Notes: a model not told the origin generated them from the sequence alone. DNA of 64,000 nt from Emydura subglobosa (GCA_007922225.1 ML679963.1:1819014-1883013); one strand, 5' to 3'. Shown: positions 13,173 through 24,704, counted from the first letter of the stretch. Numbers and translations: made by a program.

Positions 13173-13969
13173 AAGCAAAATCAAGCCCTCAGAGAAGTGG
13201 CTGGGATCTCTACTTTCGAATACAGCCTTCCTTCCATTAATACACAAGCTAGGAGTTTACCTGGATAATGAAAGGAAGATATGTTGCAACTGCTCTGCAA
13301 TGTCCATTTTGCAGGCAAAGTAAGAAAACCAGAGAGGAATGCTTTTCTGATCACAAGACAATATGCTGTCTCTCCCCCAGAAAACTTCAGGAAGCTTAAA
13401 ATGCTGATGCTGAATTGTGTGTCAAATAAATGTATGTGTATTGTTATTCATTGTCGTGTCACATTTTACAATTTGACCAATGATTTGTTATGGAAAAGCA
13501 CTACTACATTTTATTTTTAATACAATATTTAAATAGCTAGACAAAATTATGTCAGGACAGTGGAGAGAACAGCCAGAGCTATGGCATCACCACTTAGACC
13601 TTTGCACCAAGATCAGTGCTGGTGTCGGGCCCCTGCCACTGTCAGATGTGATATCAATGCTTGTCTTTTCCTATTGAAAGCCCTTATCCTGAAGGCATAA
13701 GTTAAGGTTAATTCTGGGGAAAAGAACAGCATTAGTTCTAAAGAGAACACATTCTAATCCATGCTTGAACTAACTGATCAGAGCAAACATTTTTGTTACA
13801 TATTACCGGACCATTGTGGAGATTTACAGTTCATTTAGTTTTAATTCTACAACAAGAAAAACATTTCCTCTGTGCATGCACAGTTATATCACAATACCAG
13901 CCAATAGTGCTGTTAAAAAACCCAATACCTCTGCAATCATACTGCCACAGCCTAGGCTCTCAAAAACCA

Positions 13970-14252
13970 AAAGTGTGTCCACACTACAAGTGCTACAAGG
14001 AGCACAGCTGCAACTACATCACTGTAGCATAAACACTTGCTACCATAATGGAAGGGTTTTTCGGTCACTGTAGTAAATTCACACCCTTAAGAGGCAGTAG
14101 TTAGGTTGACAGAAATTCTTTCGTCAACATAGCTGCACTTACAGCAGGGGTTAGGTCGACCTAACTATGTTGAACAGGCTGTGAAATTTTTCACATCTGA
14201 GAGTGATGCAGGTAGGTTGACCTAAATTTTAGATGTAGACTGACCAAGGCAT
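13970..14252. mobile_element. Harbinger-type MITE
   Basis: Begins AAAGTGTGTCCACACTACAA, contains GTTAGGTCGACCTAACTATG and GAAATTTTTCACATCTGAGA, and ends GATGTAGACTGACC. Terminal and internal motifs agree with the family seen across the window. Confidence 0.65.
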
Positions 14253-14699
14253 GACAGGATTTGGTCTGTACTGGCAGAAGCATCCCCTACTTCTAAGGTG
14301 CTGAAGATTCAAGAGGCCATTCAGCACTGGGGGTGTTAATTCAGTACATGCCAACATAATGCTGGGAGGTGAGAGATGCTCTGCATTGCTGAAATTGCCA
14401 TCTATGGCATCAGATGAAAAACTAAGGTCCTGACCTCTTATGTTATTAATGATACTCTAGCCCTGGTGAAGAGCACACAGTGTAACCTTGCCAAATTCAA
14501 ATACACCTAAGATCCCACCCATAGTTTCAAATGGATACAGGATTCTTGACTTTGCAACCTTAAACCAATGTGTAGGCCAGGATGTCTATTATTTATTAAA
14601 CAACCACTGCACCCCAAAGGCTGCTGCTCTTCAGTGGTAGATAAAACAATCCCTAAAGATACCTGAAAAGCACTTGGGGATCTGTCAGAAGGAAAGGTC

Positions 14700-14830
14700 C
14701 CATATTATACAAAGTTAATATTTACTCAAGTCCCACTGCTGCAACCAGATCTGGGCCAGCAGACCCATATCCCCATGTGGAGTCCCGTTAACGGTGAGGA
14801 AAAATCCTAAGATTCCATTTGCCGAATCAC
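14700..14830. repeat. Unclassified palindromic repeat (degenerate)
   Basis: Contains CTGCAACCAGATCTGGGCCA, AGCAGACCCATATCCCCATG and a GGAGTCCCGTTAACGGTGAGG segment, like the copy at 5957-6070. Confidence 0.4.
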
Positions 14831-15948
14831 AGCTTTCGAAAGCTATTGCTATGATGTTATTAGCCAAGTAATTTCTTTTTGCTCCTTCAGCAAATCCAGA
14901 ATACCATCACAGTCTAAAGAGGCTGCACAGTTTCTCCACACACAGAGGCAAAGCTGCCATTGCCTACATTTGAAGGGCACCAAAGGTTCTCTGAGAAGTG
15001 CTCTCTGACTGCACCCTGCACTCAAATGTTATATTTCAAATGTGATGCTCTGGAAACTGTCAAACATGGAGCCCTCATAAAATCAATGTAAGCTTAATCC
15101 TGCTTACCGAGGTCTCACGCCAGTAAAGCCTGGCGCTCTCCTCAAATCTCGCCACCTAACCTAGCGCCCAGCCTTGCTCTCCACTCAGAGAGCGGGGAGC
15201 TTTTGGACAAAACGCACATTAAACTGACTTACACCAAAGCCTGCAAGTTTCCCCTTCCCTTCCCTTCGCATCCCGAAGGAAGACACCTATCTGAGGAGGA
15301 AGGCGGCCAGCACACCCTGGAGTCACACAAAGGAGCGGGGGAAGCCGACTCAACCCAGCCATCGTCACTGCACAAATGAGTGCCTCCATGCCCAGCTCCT
15401 CTCCCCCGGCCGGTGCCCGGGGCCGGCAGTGCCACCGAGGGGCTGGCAGGGGAGGGGCTGCGGGCAGCCTCCTGGCCTGCCGGGGCTTCACCCCACCGTG
15501 CTGCGCCCCCCCTCCGCCCCCGGCCATGTGCTGCTACCGCCAGCCAGGGCCCCACGGGAGGCCTCCGCCCCCCCACGCCAGCGTCCCACACGGATCCCCA
15601 GGCCTCGCCCGGCCGCGCGCGCCCACCGCCCCGGCCCCGCCCAGGCTCCCCCACAGCGCGCCGCCCCTCCCCAGCCGCCCCGGGCCTCGCCCCCGGCCTC
15701 CCCGCCCGGCCAGGCCCAGCCGCCCCGACTCCCAGCCGCCCCGCCGGGGGGGGGGGGGAGGCGGGAAACGTGCCCGCTGAGCCGAGCCCCGAGCAGGCCG
15801 CGCCGAGGCGCCGGCTCCACAGAGCGGGGGCCCGGAGCGGCCTCCCCCGCCCAGGCCTAGCCAAGGGGCCGCTGCGGCGGGAGGCGGGGCCGGCCCCTTA
15901 GGCCCGGCCGGCAGCTCCCCGCGCCGGCCGGGCCCGGCTCCGGCTCCC

Positions 15949-15960
15949 AACATGGCGGAC
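15949..15960 (+). promoter_or_regulatory. YY1-like motif (ATGGCGG core)
   Basis: AACATGGCGGAC resembles the YY1 consensus AANATGGCGGC often found just downstream of CpG-island transcription starts. It lies about 430 bp into NUFIP2 intron 1 and points away from NUFIP2. It could serve an antisense promoter, or be coincidental in such GC-rich DNA. Confidence 0.35.
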
Positions 15961-16383
15961 AGGAAGCGGCCCGAGAGGAGCGGAGAATGTTCCAGCCGGG
16001 CCGGGGGTGGGGTGCGGGCCGCGGCCGAACCCCCGCCCGAGGAAGCGGCCCGGCCGAGGGCCAGCGGGAGCCGGGCCGCCCCTGCCTGGCCAGCGCCTCC
16101 CTGCCGCCGGCCTCAGTCAGGCGGGAGCCGGGAAGGTCACGCTGGCCGGGCCGGGCCGGGCCGCTCCCGGGGGAGGCGGCGACACAACACGGCAGGGCCC
16201 CGCTCCCGGCCTCCCCCGTCCCGGCCACGCTCCGAGCCTGGGTGGGAGCCCCGGCCCGGCCCGGCCCGACTTCCAGCCCCGGCCCCGCCGCCCTCGGAGC
16301 GCAGGCCCCTGTCCCCGCCGCCCGGGCCTGGGCCTCCCCGGCCTCCCCTGCACGCAGCCCCGGCCCCGGCCCCGCTCCCGCAC

Positions 16384-16642
16384 CTGTTCTCTTCCGCGGC
16401 GGGTCCGGGTGCGGCCCGGCGGCGTGCTTGTGCTCATGCCGGAGCAGCGCCTTCGGCGGGGCCTTGGGGCCGTCGGCGGCGGCGTGCGGCAGGTAGGGGC
16501 TCTGCTGCAGGTGGTGGTGGTGGTTGTGGTTGTAGTAGTAGTAGTGGTGGTGGTGGTGCGGCTGCGGGTGGTGGTGCGGGTGCGGGTGGTGGTGGTGCTG
16601 GCTGTGCGGCTGGGGCTGGGGCTGGCCGGGCTGCTCCTCCAT
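16384..16642 (-). CDS. NUFIP2: NUFIP2 exon 1, coding part (N-terminus)
   Basis: First coding exon of the FMRP-interacting RNA-binding protein NUFIP2, which shuttles between nucleus and cytoplasm and is found with ribonucleoprotein and stress granules (family knowledge). The reading frame starts at ATG 16642-16640, the first ATG in an open frame, and gives MEEQPGQPQP followed by a His-rich stretch (residues 15-44) with a four-Tyr run at 34-37, then a basic HEHKH segment ending in RKRT at residue 86. Human NUFIP2 starts almost identically and has the same His/Tyr character. The exon ends ACAG at 16384 before a GTGCGG donor (16383-16382), leaving one base of codon 87 to be completed by exon 2. 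The start context is weak at -3 (T) but has G at +4. The exon lies in a CpG island. The 5' UTR and transcription start upstream of 16642 cannot be placed from sequence alone. Confidence 0.93.
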
Positions 16643-17564
16643 TGAAAGGGGCTGGGGCTCGCTGGCTGGCGGGCTGGATGCTGCGCGCTCGCCTCGCTGC
16701 ACCCGCCGGTCCGGGCCTGGCCTGGCCTGGCCTGGCTGCGCTGGGCTGGGCTGGGCTGCTCGCCGGGCACACACGGGTCACTCGCACTCCGGCTGCTGGG
16801 GGAGACGAGAAGTGTGTGTGTGTCTCTTTCACGAGTGCGCGGCTTGACTGGGGGGGAGCCGTGCAGACTGGCAGCTTCCCTCCAGCAATCAGGAAACTTC
16901 CAGGGCCTCTTCTCCCCTCCCACCCGCCAGCCCGCCCTCCGCTTTCTCCCTCCCTCCCCAGCCAGCCCCGTGCAATTTACCCTCTGCAACCTCACAAGGG
17001 TTGGGCCTCCAACGTCAGCACTATGGTCTCTGTCTCGCTCTCTGCTCTGCCCGTCTCCTTCACGCCGCTTTCTGCACGCAGCACTTTCCACACTCGCCAC
17101 CAACAAGCAGGTTTCGGTGGAGCCAAGCAGATTCCACTTCTGGAGCGAGCCGATGGGTGCTTTCTCTCGGCATGGGCTCTGCTTCCTCCCCTCGGCCCCC
17201 TTTTGCGAACGGCCCCTTCTCCTCTTATATTATTGTGCTAACGAAGGAGGGGGGCTGAAGCGCAAGGGAAATGCCACCGACCCAACTGGACAGGAATTCG
17301 AATAAATAAATCAATAAACAAACATGCAAACGTTTAAAGAAGTCTGCAAATCATTTTGTATTCTGGATTCATTTTGCATTGTATTCAGATGCTAATCTTT
17401 TAATTTCCGTGAAGGGATTATAAAGCTCCACAATGCAGTGTCTGTGTAATTTTCTAAAAGGGCACAGTACACTTTTAACCAACTATTCCTTTGTACGGGA
17501 AAGACTAAACATTTAAAGTTTCCAAAGGGAACTCTACATACATTGCCTATCCTGTTCTCAAAAC

Positions 17565-18105
17565 CCTCCAGTATCTGGATTTCACAACCTCCCTTGGAAG
17601 CCTGTTCTACAGCTTATCTACCCTTATATAGTTAGCTTTTCCGAATACTGAACCTAAATCTCCCTTGCTCAAATTAACCCCCTTACTTCTTGCCCTACCT
17701 TCTGTGGACATGGAGAACAATTGATCCACCATTCTCTTTGTAAAAGCCCTTCACATATTTGAAGACTTGTTACCAGGGCACCTCTCAGACTCCTTTCCCA
17801 AAGACTAAATATGCCTAGGTTTTTTAACTTCTCCTCACAGGTCGTCCAGGTATCTGAACCTTTGACCATTCTTGTTGCTCTCCTGTGAACTCCCTCCAAT
17901 TTTTCTACATCACTCCTAATATGTGGCACCCAGAACTGGACACGGCACTCTAGCTGCGGCCTCAGCTGTGCTGAACAGAGCGGGACAATTACCTCCTGTG
18001 TCTTAGATACAACACTCCTGTTCACTCCAGTTCTCTGCTCCACATTGTAGGCGTCTAACTTTCTGAAATGGCTCTGTATCAAGTGGTTTTCCTCTCGGTT
18101 CTGCG
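17565..18105 (-). mobile_element. CR1 LINE 3' portion
   Basis: Minus-strand CR1 relic. A continuous frame (17669-18082, minus) reads through FRKLDAYNVEQRTGVNRSVV, AQLRPQLECRVQFWVP, VEKLEGVHRRATRMVKG and KNLGIFSLWERSLRGALV, the C-terminal part of CR1 ORF2 just downstream of the RT fingers/palm. The catalytic domain is missing, so it is a dead 5'-truncated copy of a subfamily different from the 4485 copy. Confidence 0.9.
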
Positions 18106-18989
18106 TATATTAGAAAAGTTGAGGATGTAGCTCATCTACTGGCGCATCTATGCTGAAACAAGGTGATGGCAGAATTGGGAAGTTGAGGGCTATCAGATGA
18201 TACCACTATTCTAAATAGCTTATTTTAGGGACAGCCTTCCAGAATAAAAAGTGTTCTAGTGCCATTAGTGTCATGTCTTATGTTGACTGCTCTGTACAGA
18301 GTATTTGGGTTGAATCTGATACCCAGACAAGTTGGAAGCCTATAGTTTTACCTAGAAGCAGAATCACGCAGACTAGTTTACCCTCATGGCTCTGCAAGTG
18401 AATGTACATGCTGTTCCAGGCTATGCTTTTCTATCATGCCAACTTTTGTGTTGCTTTTAATCAGAACTTCACGTGAATGGTTTAATGCATGGCACCTCGA
18501 ACACTACAGCATATATGTGCCTGTTCTGTGGAGAAAGAAAGGCCATCAGTCCTCATGGCTGTTAGTCAGCACCTTTCACCAGCTCTAAATTAACTAACAA
18601 GGTGAAGTACAAAAAATATATTTTTTACTGAGAATTAATCTTTACCCATTATTGAAATTACATTAGTAAGAGATTGGAGCTGTAGAAGTATTTTTAGATG
18701 ACAGAGCTTCTTAAATAAGCTTCAACCCTCAAATATCAATCCAGTAATGTGCATATGGTTTTTATATTTTTAGGTTATCATTCAAATATACTTTCAAATG
18801 TGACTTGATATTGAAATTTATATTGAAATTGTGAATTCTTACAATTCCAGTATTGTATTTGTGTTTAATGCCTTTAGGATCTAATCCGAAAATTATTAGT
18901 ATTATACGAGGCGCAGGCAGCAACACCTATAATTAAGGTTGCCTAACACTTTCTGCTGCAGGAAAGACCCTGTTTTCAGTTCCTTTTAT

Positions 18990-19390
18990 TTTGCCAAATT
19001 TTAACTCTTTGGGCTGACATTTTCCATGCTGGTGTCTGCCTTAGACTAAATTTTTCTGGAATGCTTCAGCAAAAATGGTTCTGTCATTTCTGAGAATAAG
19101 GTTAGGGGAAAATAGGTTGTTTTGCCAGTGTTAAAAAATGATTACAATGTTCTTGTTAAAAAATTGTAGCAATACTTTGCAGTGGGGACTTTGACCAGGG
19201 AAAGAGTCATCATCATTCTGGAGTCAGAAAGCTGCCTTTTGCTGTCCTTGTGAAATCCACCACAATTTGGCAGAAGAGCAATTCTCTGAAAATCACCACT
19301 TGCACATGCTCAGTAGAGGTTTGTTAGAGTTTAGCAGCTACATTCTCTGAACATTGCATCTAGTGCTAAGAGTGCTCCATGGGTGTACAG
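18990..19390 (+). repeat. Unclassified composite repeat, segment R1
   Basis: Similar over its length to 61770-62110: GGGCTGACATTTTCCATGCT, then TTTCTGAGAATAAGGTTAGG, TAGGTTGTTTTGCCAGTG, CACTTGCACATGCTCAGTAG and GAGTTTAGCAGCTA match ordered blocks there. No coding frame is evident. Family unknown. Confidence 0.7.
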
Positions 19391-19530
19391 GACTCTGGAG
19401 GGCAAAGTGTTTGTAGGCAGAAGCCAGAGATTCGCAGATGCTTAGCCGGGATCAGTCCTAAAGGAGGAACAGAGCTTGCTGATTATAGAAGCTTCTATCA
19501 TCTTTTGAAATTTAAGATTGTAACCCATTT
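19390..19530 (+). repeat. Segment R2, partial copy of the 22.6-kb repeat
   Basis: GGAGGGCAAAGTGTTTGTAG and TTATAGAAGCTTCTATCATC closely match 22575-22720. In this locus it directly follows segment R1. Confidence 0.75.
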
Positions 19531-19626
19531 GTGCTCCAGGGATTAGCAGCACTTTCCTTGCAATTGCTACTCCTGGGCCTCAGGAGCTGCTGGCTACTAG
19601 AACTGAGAGCAGGGAGACTGTCTTTG

Positions 19627-19930
19627 GTACTATTTGGGTTCCAGTATGTGGACGGGCACATGCTTGCCATGGCTAAAAGCCCCTCCCCCAGTCTAAGGGG
19701 AGGAGCTGCTGAACCCAGGATTCAACTGATTAGGAGGGACAAGTTTGAATGAAAAAACAGGAACAGGTGTGAAGGTCAAAGGGCTAAATGAAGGGAACCT
19801 GAAGGGGACACTGAGCAGAGAACCCCAGACAGCGCCCACTGCTCCTCAAAAGTGGCTAAGGAGTCAGTGGACACAGCCCAGAGGAACTCTGCCCGGATAC
19901 GTGATCAGACAGAGGAACGGAAGTAGGCCC
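19627..19930 (+). repeat. Unclassified composite repeat, segment R3
   Basis: Similar to 63384-63700: GGTACTATTTGGGTTCCAG, GGGGAGGAGCTGCTG, GAATGAAAAAACAGG, CACTGAGCAGAGAA and CAGCGCCCACTGCTCCTCAA appear in the same order in both places. Confidence 0.8.
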
Positions 19931-20104
19931 CACAGTCACAGTGTACAGGCAGCCTGGAGGAGAAGGAAAAAGCATCTTGGCTTGAATGCAGAGGAGTGAG
20001 GAGCAGAGCAGAGACAAGAGCAGGGTGGGAAGGGACAGGAGCAAAGGAGGTGGGCAGACTGGGTAGGACAGGAACAGAGGGAGATAGGGCAGGCTGCTGG
20101 GTCT

Positions 20105-20345
20105 CATAGATTCCAAGGCCAGAAGGGAGTAAGAGACCACTATGATCATCTAGCTAGTCTGCCCTCATCTGTAACACAGGCCAGAGAACTAAATAATAAT
20201 AATAATAATGATAGAACCTAAATTCATTCCTAGGGCAGCTCTTTGAGAAAAACATCCAATCGTGATTTAAAAATGGCCAGTGATGGAGAATCCACCACAC
20301 CTCTTGGTAAATTGTTCCAATGACTAATTACTCTGACTTAAGAAT
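20105..20345 (-). mobile_element. CR1/L3-like LINE 3' fragment
   Basis: CATAGATTCCAAGGCCAGAA, ATGATCATCTAGCTAGTCTG, AACACAGGCCAGAGAA, then GTGATGGAGAATCCACCAC and GGTAAATTGTTCCAATGACT. This is the reverse complement of a LINE tail related to CR1/L3. A short AAT microsatellite (20191-20209) has expanded inside it. Confidence 0.8.
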
Positions 20346-20599
20346 TCATGCCTTATTTCCCTTATGGGCGTGGGCTCAGGCACTACAGTGTTGTTCACTG
20401 CACTGCTTTGCTTAATTACCCGAGACCATCCACCCTGTGCACTGAATAAGGCAGGCATCCTTTGGAAAAAAGAGCATGTGATCATGTAACTAAAAACTGT
20501 CGTAATGCATGCACACAAGGGGGCTGGATTAACACTTCACAGACAACTGTAAAACTGACATTTCCTAACTATTGAGTGCTTGACTTTGCAACCTTAATA

Positions 20600-20710
20600 T
20601 ACATCATTTTTAATCATTATAATTCAGTAGCACCCAGAGATCCCAATCCAAATCAGGGCCCAGTGCAAAGACACTATGCCTGCCCCACAGAGCTTACAGA
20701 TCACAAGTTT
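20600..20710. repeat. Old LINE/SINE-derived fragment
   Basis: CAATCCAAATCAGGGCCCAG and TGCCTGCCCCACAGAGCTTA correspond to a widespread amniote repeat tail also present at 26115-26245 and, inverted, at 30040-30115 and 58185-58305. Confidence 0.55.
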
Positions 20711-21419
20711 CATTTATATGGAATGTAGTTGGTAGTTCACAAATCAAACAGCAGGGGGTGGATTTTTGCGGTGTAGGTGGTAAAATTCTCCCACCATAAT
20801 TCTAACTCCCACACTTTTTTTTTCTTCCTCTTGTTACAGATTTGAGGAGCCTGAGATCTTTGCTAAACCATCCACACAAGTCGAGTTTCTTTTAACACAT
20901 TACAAGGTACTGGGGCAGCTTAACACTTGGTTAAAATGGTCTGCAACTGTCATCATTAACTTTAGGCTACACAAATTGTAAGGATTAATGGTCCTTTGAA
21001 ATTCTATATAAATAATCAAAGGAGCTCTCATTGTTTAGGACACAAGCCTCAAATCGAGGAAATACTCTAATCACATTGGTGTTTTACTGGTGAGCTGGAA
21101 GAATTTTATTTTCAATCTTATAAACTGGCTGGAGAAATAAACTTCAAAAGACTTTGGAGAACACAGACATAGGTATGGACAAATCAGCTTTATGTATGAG
21201 CAATATTTAGTAACCGCAGTGCAGAACTTGTTTGAATATGAAAGGCTTCAAAACTGTCTGTTTGCTTCTCAGAAGTGCCATCTTGTCAGGATTACATTAG
21301 ACACCGAAACCTGCAAAAATCTCCAGACACTGCGGAGGCCAGGTCTCTATGCACCTTTATTTTGCAGGTAGCAAATAGAATGAGGGCATCCCAACGTGCA
21401 GCTCAAAGGCCAGATGTGG

Positions 21420-21680
21420 CATTGTAACAGGGTGCTGGGGGGTGACCCTCTGGCCAGCCCTCTCTCGCTCCAGTGTCTATAGCGGAGCGGCAGCAGAGCA
21501 GGTTAGCTGGGCAGTGGCCTGATTACCCGAGGGGAGGCAGCCGTCAGCCTATGCAGCCTGAACCGCTGCCCAGGCTTGATTAGGCAATAGGCAGCAGCTG
21601 CCCCACTGACCCAGCACAGGGTTTGTATGCCAGCCCAGAAGGGAAGAGGGGCTTTGCCTGACTCCCTATACAGCCCTTGA
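21420..21680. repeat. Possible LTR-like or unclassified repeat
   Basis: TGTAACAGGGTGCTGGGGGG followed by GC-rich text CAGCAGAGCAGGTTAGCTGG and TTGATTAGGCAATAGGCAGC. It looks like a reptile interspersed repeat, but no second copy occurs in the window, so family and ends are uncertain. Confidence 0.35.
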
Positions 21681-22079
21681 GATTGCTGGCTGAAACAAGG
21701 TACTGAAAGAGGGTGGGAATTTGTGTACGCCTTGTAAATGAAAGTACTGGTGATTGCAAACTGAAGGACCTTCGTTGGCCAGAGGGGAACCGAAGTAGAG
21801 GGGCTGTGGAGAGGGAAAAGCTCTTACAGGCATGTAAAGTCTACAAGCCATCATCTTGAATACAGAGGTGAGCTTGTAGAGACTGTGGGTCCCAGCCTGC
21901 TGTGCTCCATCGTTTCTGGGTGGTCTTGCATAGTTCGTTGCAATCTGTAGTTTCTGGGGACTGTCTGTCCATGTTAAAGGTGGCTGCAATTTGTTCTTTT
22001 TAGGGGTTGTGACACTAGCAGAGCAGGTGCCAGTTGATGCGAAGGTCCCCCTGGCTCAGCTGAACACTGACAAATACAT

Positions 22080-23140
22080 GGCTGGAAGCTAGCTGGCTCC
22101 CTGGGTTTTGGTATTGTTATAATAGAATTATAACAATCTGTTCAATACTTAAACTTTATTGAATACGTGTGAGATGCTGCCTGCACTAATCTTGCTTAGA
22201 ACATCTGTATCCCATATTGTAAGGCAATATTTGAGCAGTTGTGTTGTGAACCTCTGTGACTGCGTAAATCACCAGCCAGGAGAGAGACATTAATTAGTGT
22301 GAGGGGCTGATCTTCAACAGAAAGTGTTACACCCTTCCCAAAAGGAAAGGTCCATTGATACCAATGGAAGTATTGTGGGACTCCATAACTGGGATTTCCT
22401 TGTGTATTGTCAGCAACAGGACAAAAGACTTCTGCTGTTCTGCTCTCCTCCCCATGAAGAGGAGTCATGCATGTGGACTCTTTCCCACCCCCAATCAAAT
22501 GAGTTTGTACTTTAGAGCACATGGCAGGAGAGAGAGAAACCGTGTCCCTTTTGTTTATGGTTATCTCTGTGCTGCTTGAACTCTAGAGGGCAAAATGTTT
22601 GTAGGCATAAGCCAGAGATCCCCAGCTGTTTAGCCTGGGTCAGCCCTAATGGACATAGAGAGCTTGCTGTTTATAGAAGCTTCTATTACCTTTGGACATT
22701 TAAAATTGTAATCCATTTATGTATCTGTTTACATGCTTTAACCTTGTCAATAACTCTATGGTTTCCTTTTCCTAGTTAATAAATCTTTAGGTAGTTTATC
22801 ATAGGATTGGCTACAATCATTATCTTGGGTGTGATATCTAAGGTGCGATTGACCGAAGATAAGTGACTGGTTCTTTGGGGCTGGGTGTAACCTGAATATT
22901 GTTGTGATCCTTTACGTCAGCGACCATCTATCACAAAGATAGGCTCACGTGAGATAGATCAGAGTACCGAAGGAGACTGTCTGTCTGTGACTCCATGTTA
23001 AGGCTGCTGTAGTGCCTGAAGAGATACACATGATAATTGCGTGGCAAAGTCTAATTGTTGAACACGCTGCCCACTTGGGGTTTGTGCCCTGCTTCCTAAC
23101 AGTCTGCTCGGAGGTTGGCCCTCACACCCCCCGCCACTGC
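22080..23140 (+). repeat. Unclassified LTR-like interspersed repeat
   Basis: About 1 kb of repeat-like sequence. It contains an 11-bp perfect palindrome (22113-22137), a region shared with 19390-19530 (22575-22720), a polyadenylation-like AATAAA within GTTAATAAATCTTTAGG (about 22775) and ATAGGATTGGCTACAATCAT. The AATAAA and the length fit an LTR, but no TG...CA ends, target duplication or internal viral genes were found. No protein-coding frame is supportable. Confidence 0.5.
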
Positions 23141-24704
23141 AGGCAGCCTTACACAGGGTCATGGCATGCAGTCCATGGCAAACTGCCCATTCAGCCCTCC
23201 GTCCAAGAAATGGACTGACTCGGGAACAAGGGCGAGGTCAGGCTCCCATTTATCTTGTTGAAGCTGGTTCAAGCCCCAAATCAATAACATTGAGCCATTG
23301 ACTAATGCATTTTTCCTGCAGACGCAGAGGCATTGCACTAAATGAAGCCAGCAGAGAATGCATCTCCGAAGGGGTGAGCCAGGATTGACAGGCCCTAAAT
23401 TAAGACATCAAAACCCCTCCTGCAGTGGCTGCATCTAGCATCATCCCCTGCAGTCTCATCCCCTCCTGAAGGGCTCCCTCACCACTTCCTTGTTTCTCCT
23501 CAAGTCCCATCCAGCCAAGCAGAGTCAATTCAATCTATTTTAATTATGTTCAGAAATACCCTATTGGCAGGACAAACTCTACAATTGCTGTTAATGTACA
23601 AGAGTCATGGACTACTCAGATCTTTGTCAGACACAGGTATAATCTGCCCAGGAGAGGGTCATACAAAGGGGACCAGATTGCTCTTGCAGCCTTTCACCTC
23701 TAAGGTAAGGGTGCACATGTTCTCATTGGGTTCAGTGACTACTTTACCAAGAGAATGTAATATTGCATCTCATTTGGAGTTCGGTTTCATAATAATCTTG
23801 TCCATGTTAGGTAAAGTGGCGTCTGTCATTGAACTCCATGTCTGCATTATACTATGTATGTTGTTTATGGCCACAAAGAAAGATCATGTTAAGGATACTA
23901 TCTATGGCGTCTGGTGGTGAACTCCGAGGTCTAGCAGACGTCAAAGAGAATTTGATCTCTTTTGGGCTGGGAGAAATGGACCTGTTGGGCACTTACATTT
24001 GTTTCTCTCTCCTGTTGGTAACAACTTAAACATTCCCATGTAACGGTACATACTTTATCAAATCTTTTGTCAGCTGTATTTAAGATGTACCCTCATGATC
24101 ACTGGGTTAATTCTTCACTTACTCTGTAAAACAACTCCAACATCAAAAACTAAATTACCAAAGAGGTTAACATCTCTCCTTAAATAACACGGCCATTAAA
24201 AATACAAGCACTCCTAAATGAAGGTTCTTTGCCAACCTTAGGAATCATTTCCTCTTTCACACACAATAATATTATCAATCAACATTTCACAGGGATGTAT
24301 TGGTAAGAAATGCCTGATTTTCTAGACCCTTGGCAGTTTTGTGCACAGGGGCCTGAGGCCAGCAGGGTGTAAATGGGCCTTAATGTAACCGGAGCAGAGC
24401 CGGAGGGTTTTGTGTAGACATTAATAGCAGGAGGTATAAACTAGTGGCATTTGTTTCTGGTGGCTGGGTCCATGTTTTAGTATGACTAGATCTGAGGAAT
24501 GTCCCTTCTTGTAAACACATTCTCGTGGTCGCACAGAGAGGGAGGTAACATCTGCTGCTTGTATCTGCCTGAAACATGAAACTTGTTTCCTAAAGTGGCT
24601 GGCAGGTCAGCCTTAGCCAGGCCTGCCTTTGAGCCTATGCCATGGTGACTTGTTCAGGATTTCACAGAGACTTGGATCTACTCTCCTCCCATCACCTGGG
24701 CCAT

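Larger units (their letters stand above)
9548..16383 (-). other. NUFIP2: NUFIP2 intron 1
   Basis: Intron of 6836 bp set by the GT donor at 16383-16382 and the AG acceptor at 9549-9548. Its first kilobase (about 15380-16383) is part of the promoter CpG island. The rest is ordinary AT-moderate DNA with two long MITE-like repeats (11408-11640 and 13970-14252), a short palindrome (13133-13172) and a degenerate palindromic repeat (14700-14830). No other coding exon is supportable within it. Confidence 0.88.
15380..16960. promoter_or_regulatory. NUFIP2: CpG island, NUFIP2 promoter region
   Basis: About 1.6 kb of very GC-rich, CpG-dense sequence covering NUFIP2 exon 1, the start of intron 1 and upstream DNA, in sharp contrast with flanking AT-moderate DNA. 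It includes a G-run near 15745-15760 and long GGT/GTG-rich repeats that are the antisense of the His codons of exon 1. No TATA box is evident upstream of the start codon, as usual for a CpG-island promoter. The boundaries are by eye. Confidence 0.85.

Noticed and set aside
15229..15901. Several overlapping open frames of 110-211 codons on both strands
   Set aside because: They come from the lack of stop codons in GC-rich CpG-island sequence, overlap on all frames, and are Pro/Arg/Ala/Gly-rich without domains.
16007..16645. Plus-strand frame with a long Val run
   Set aside because: It is the antisense reading of the His-codon array of NUFIP2 exon 1.
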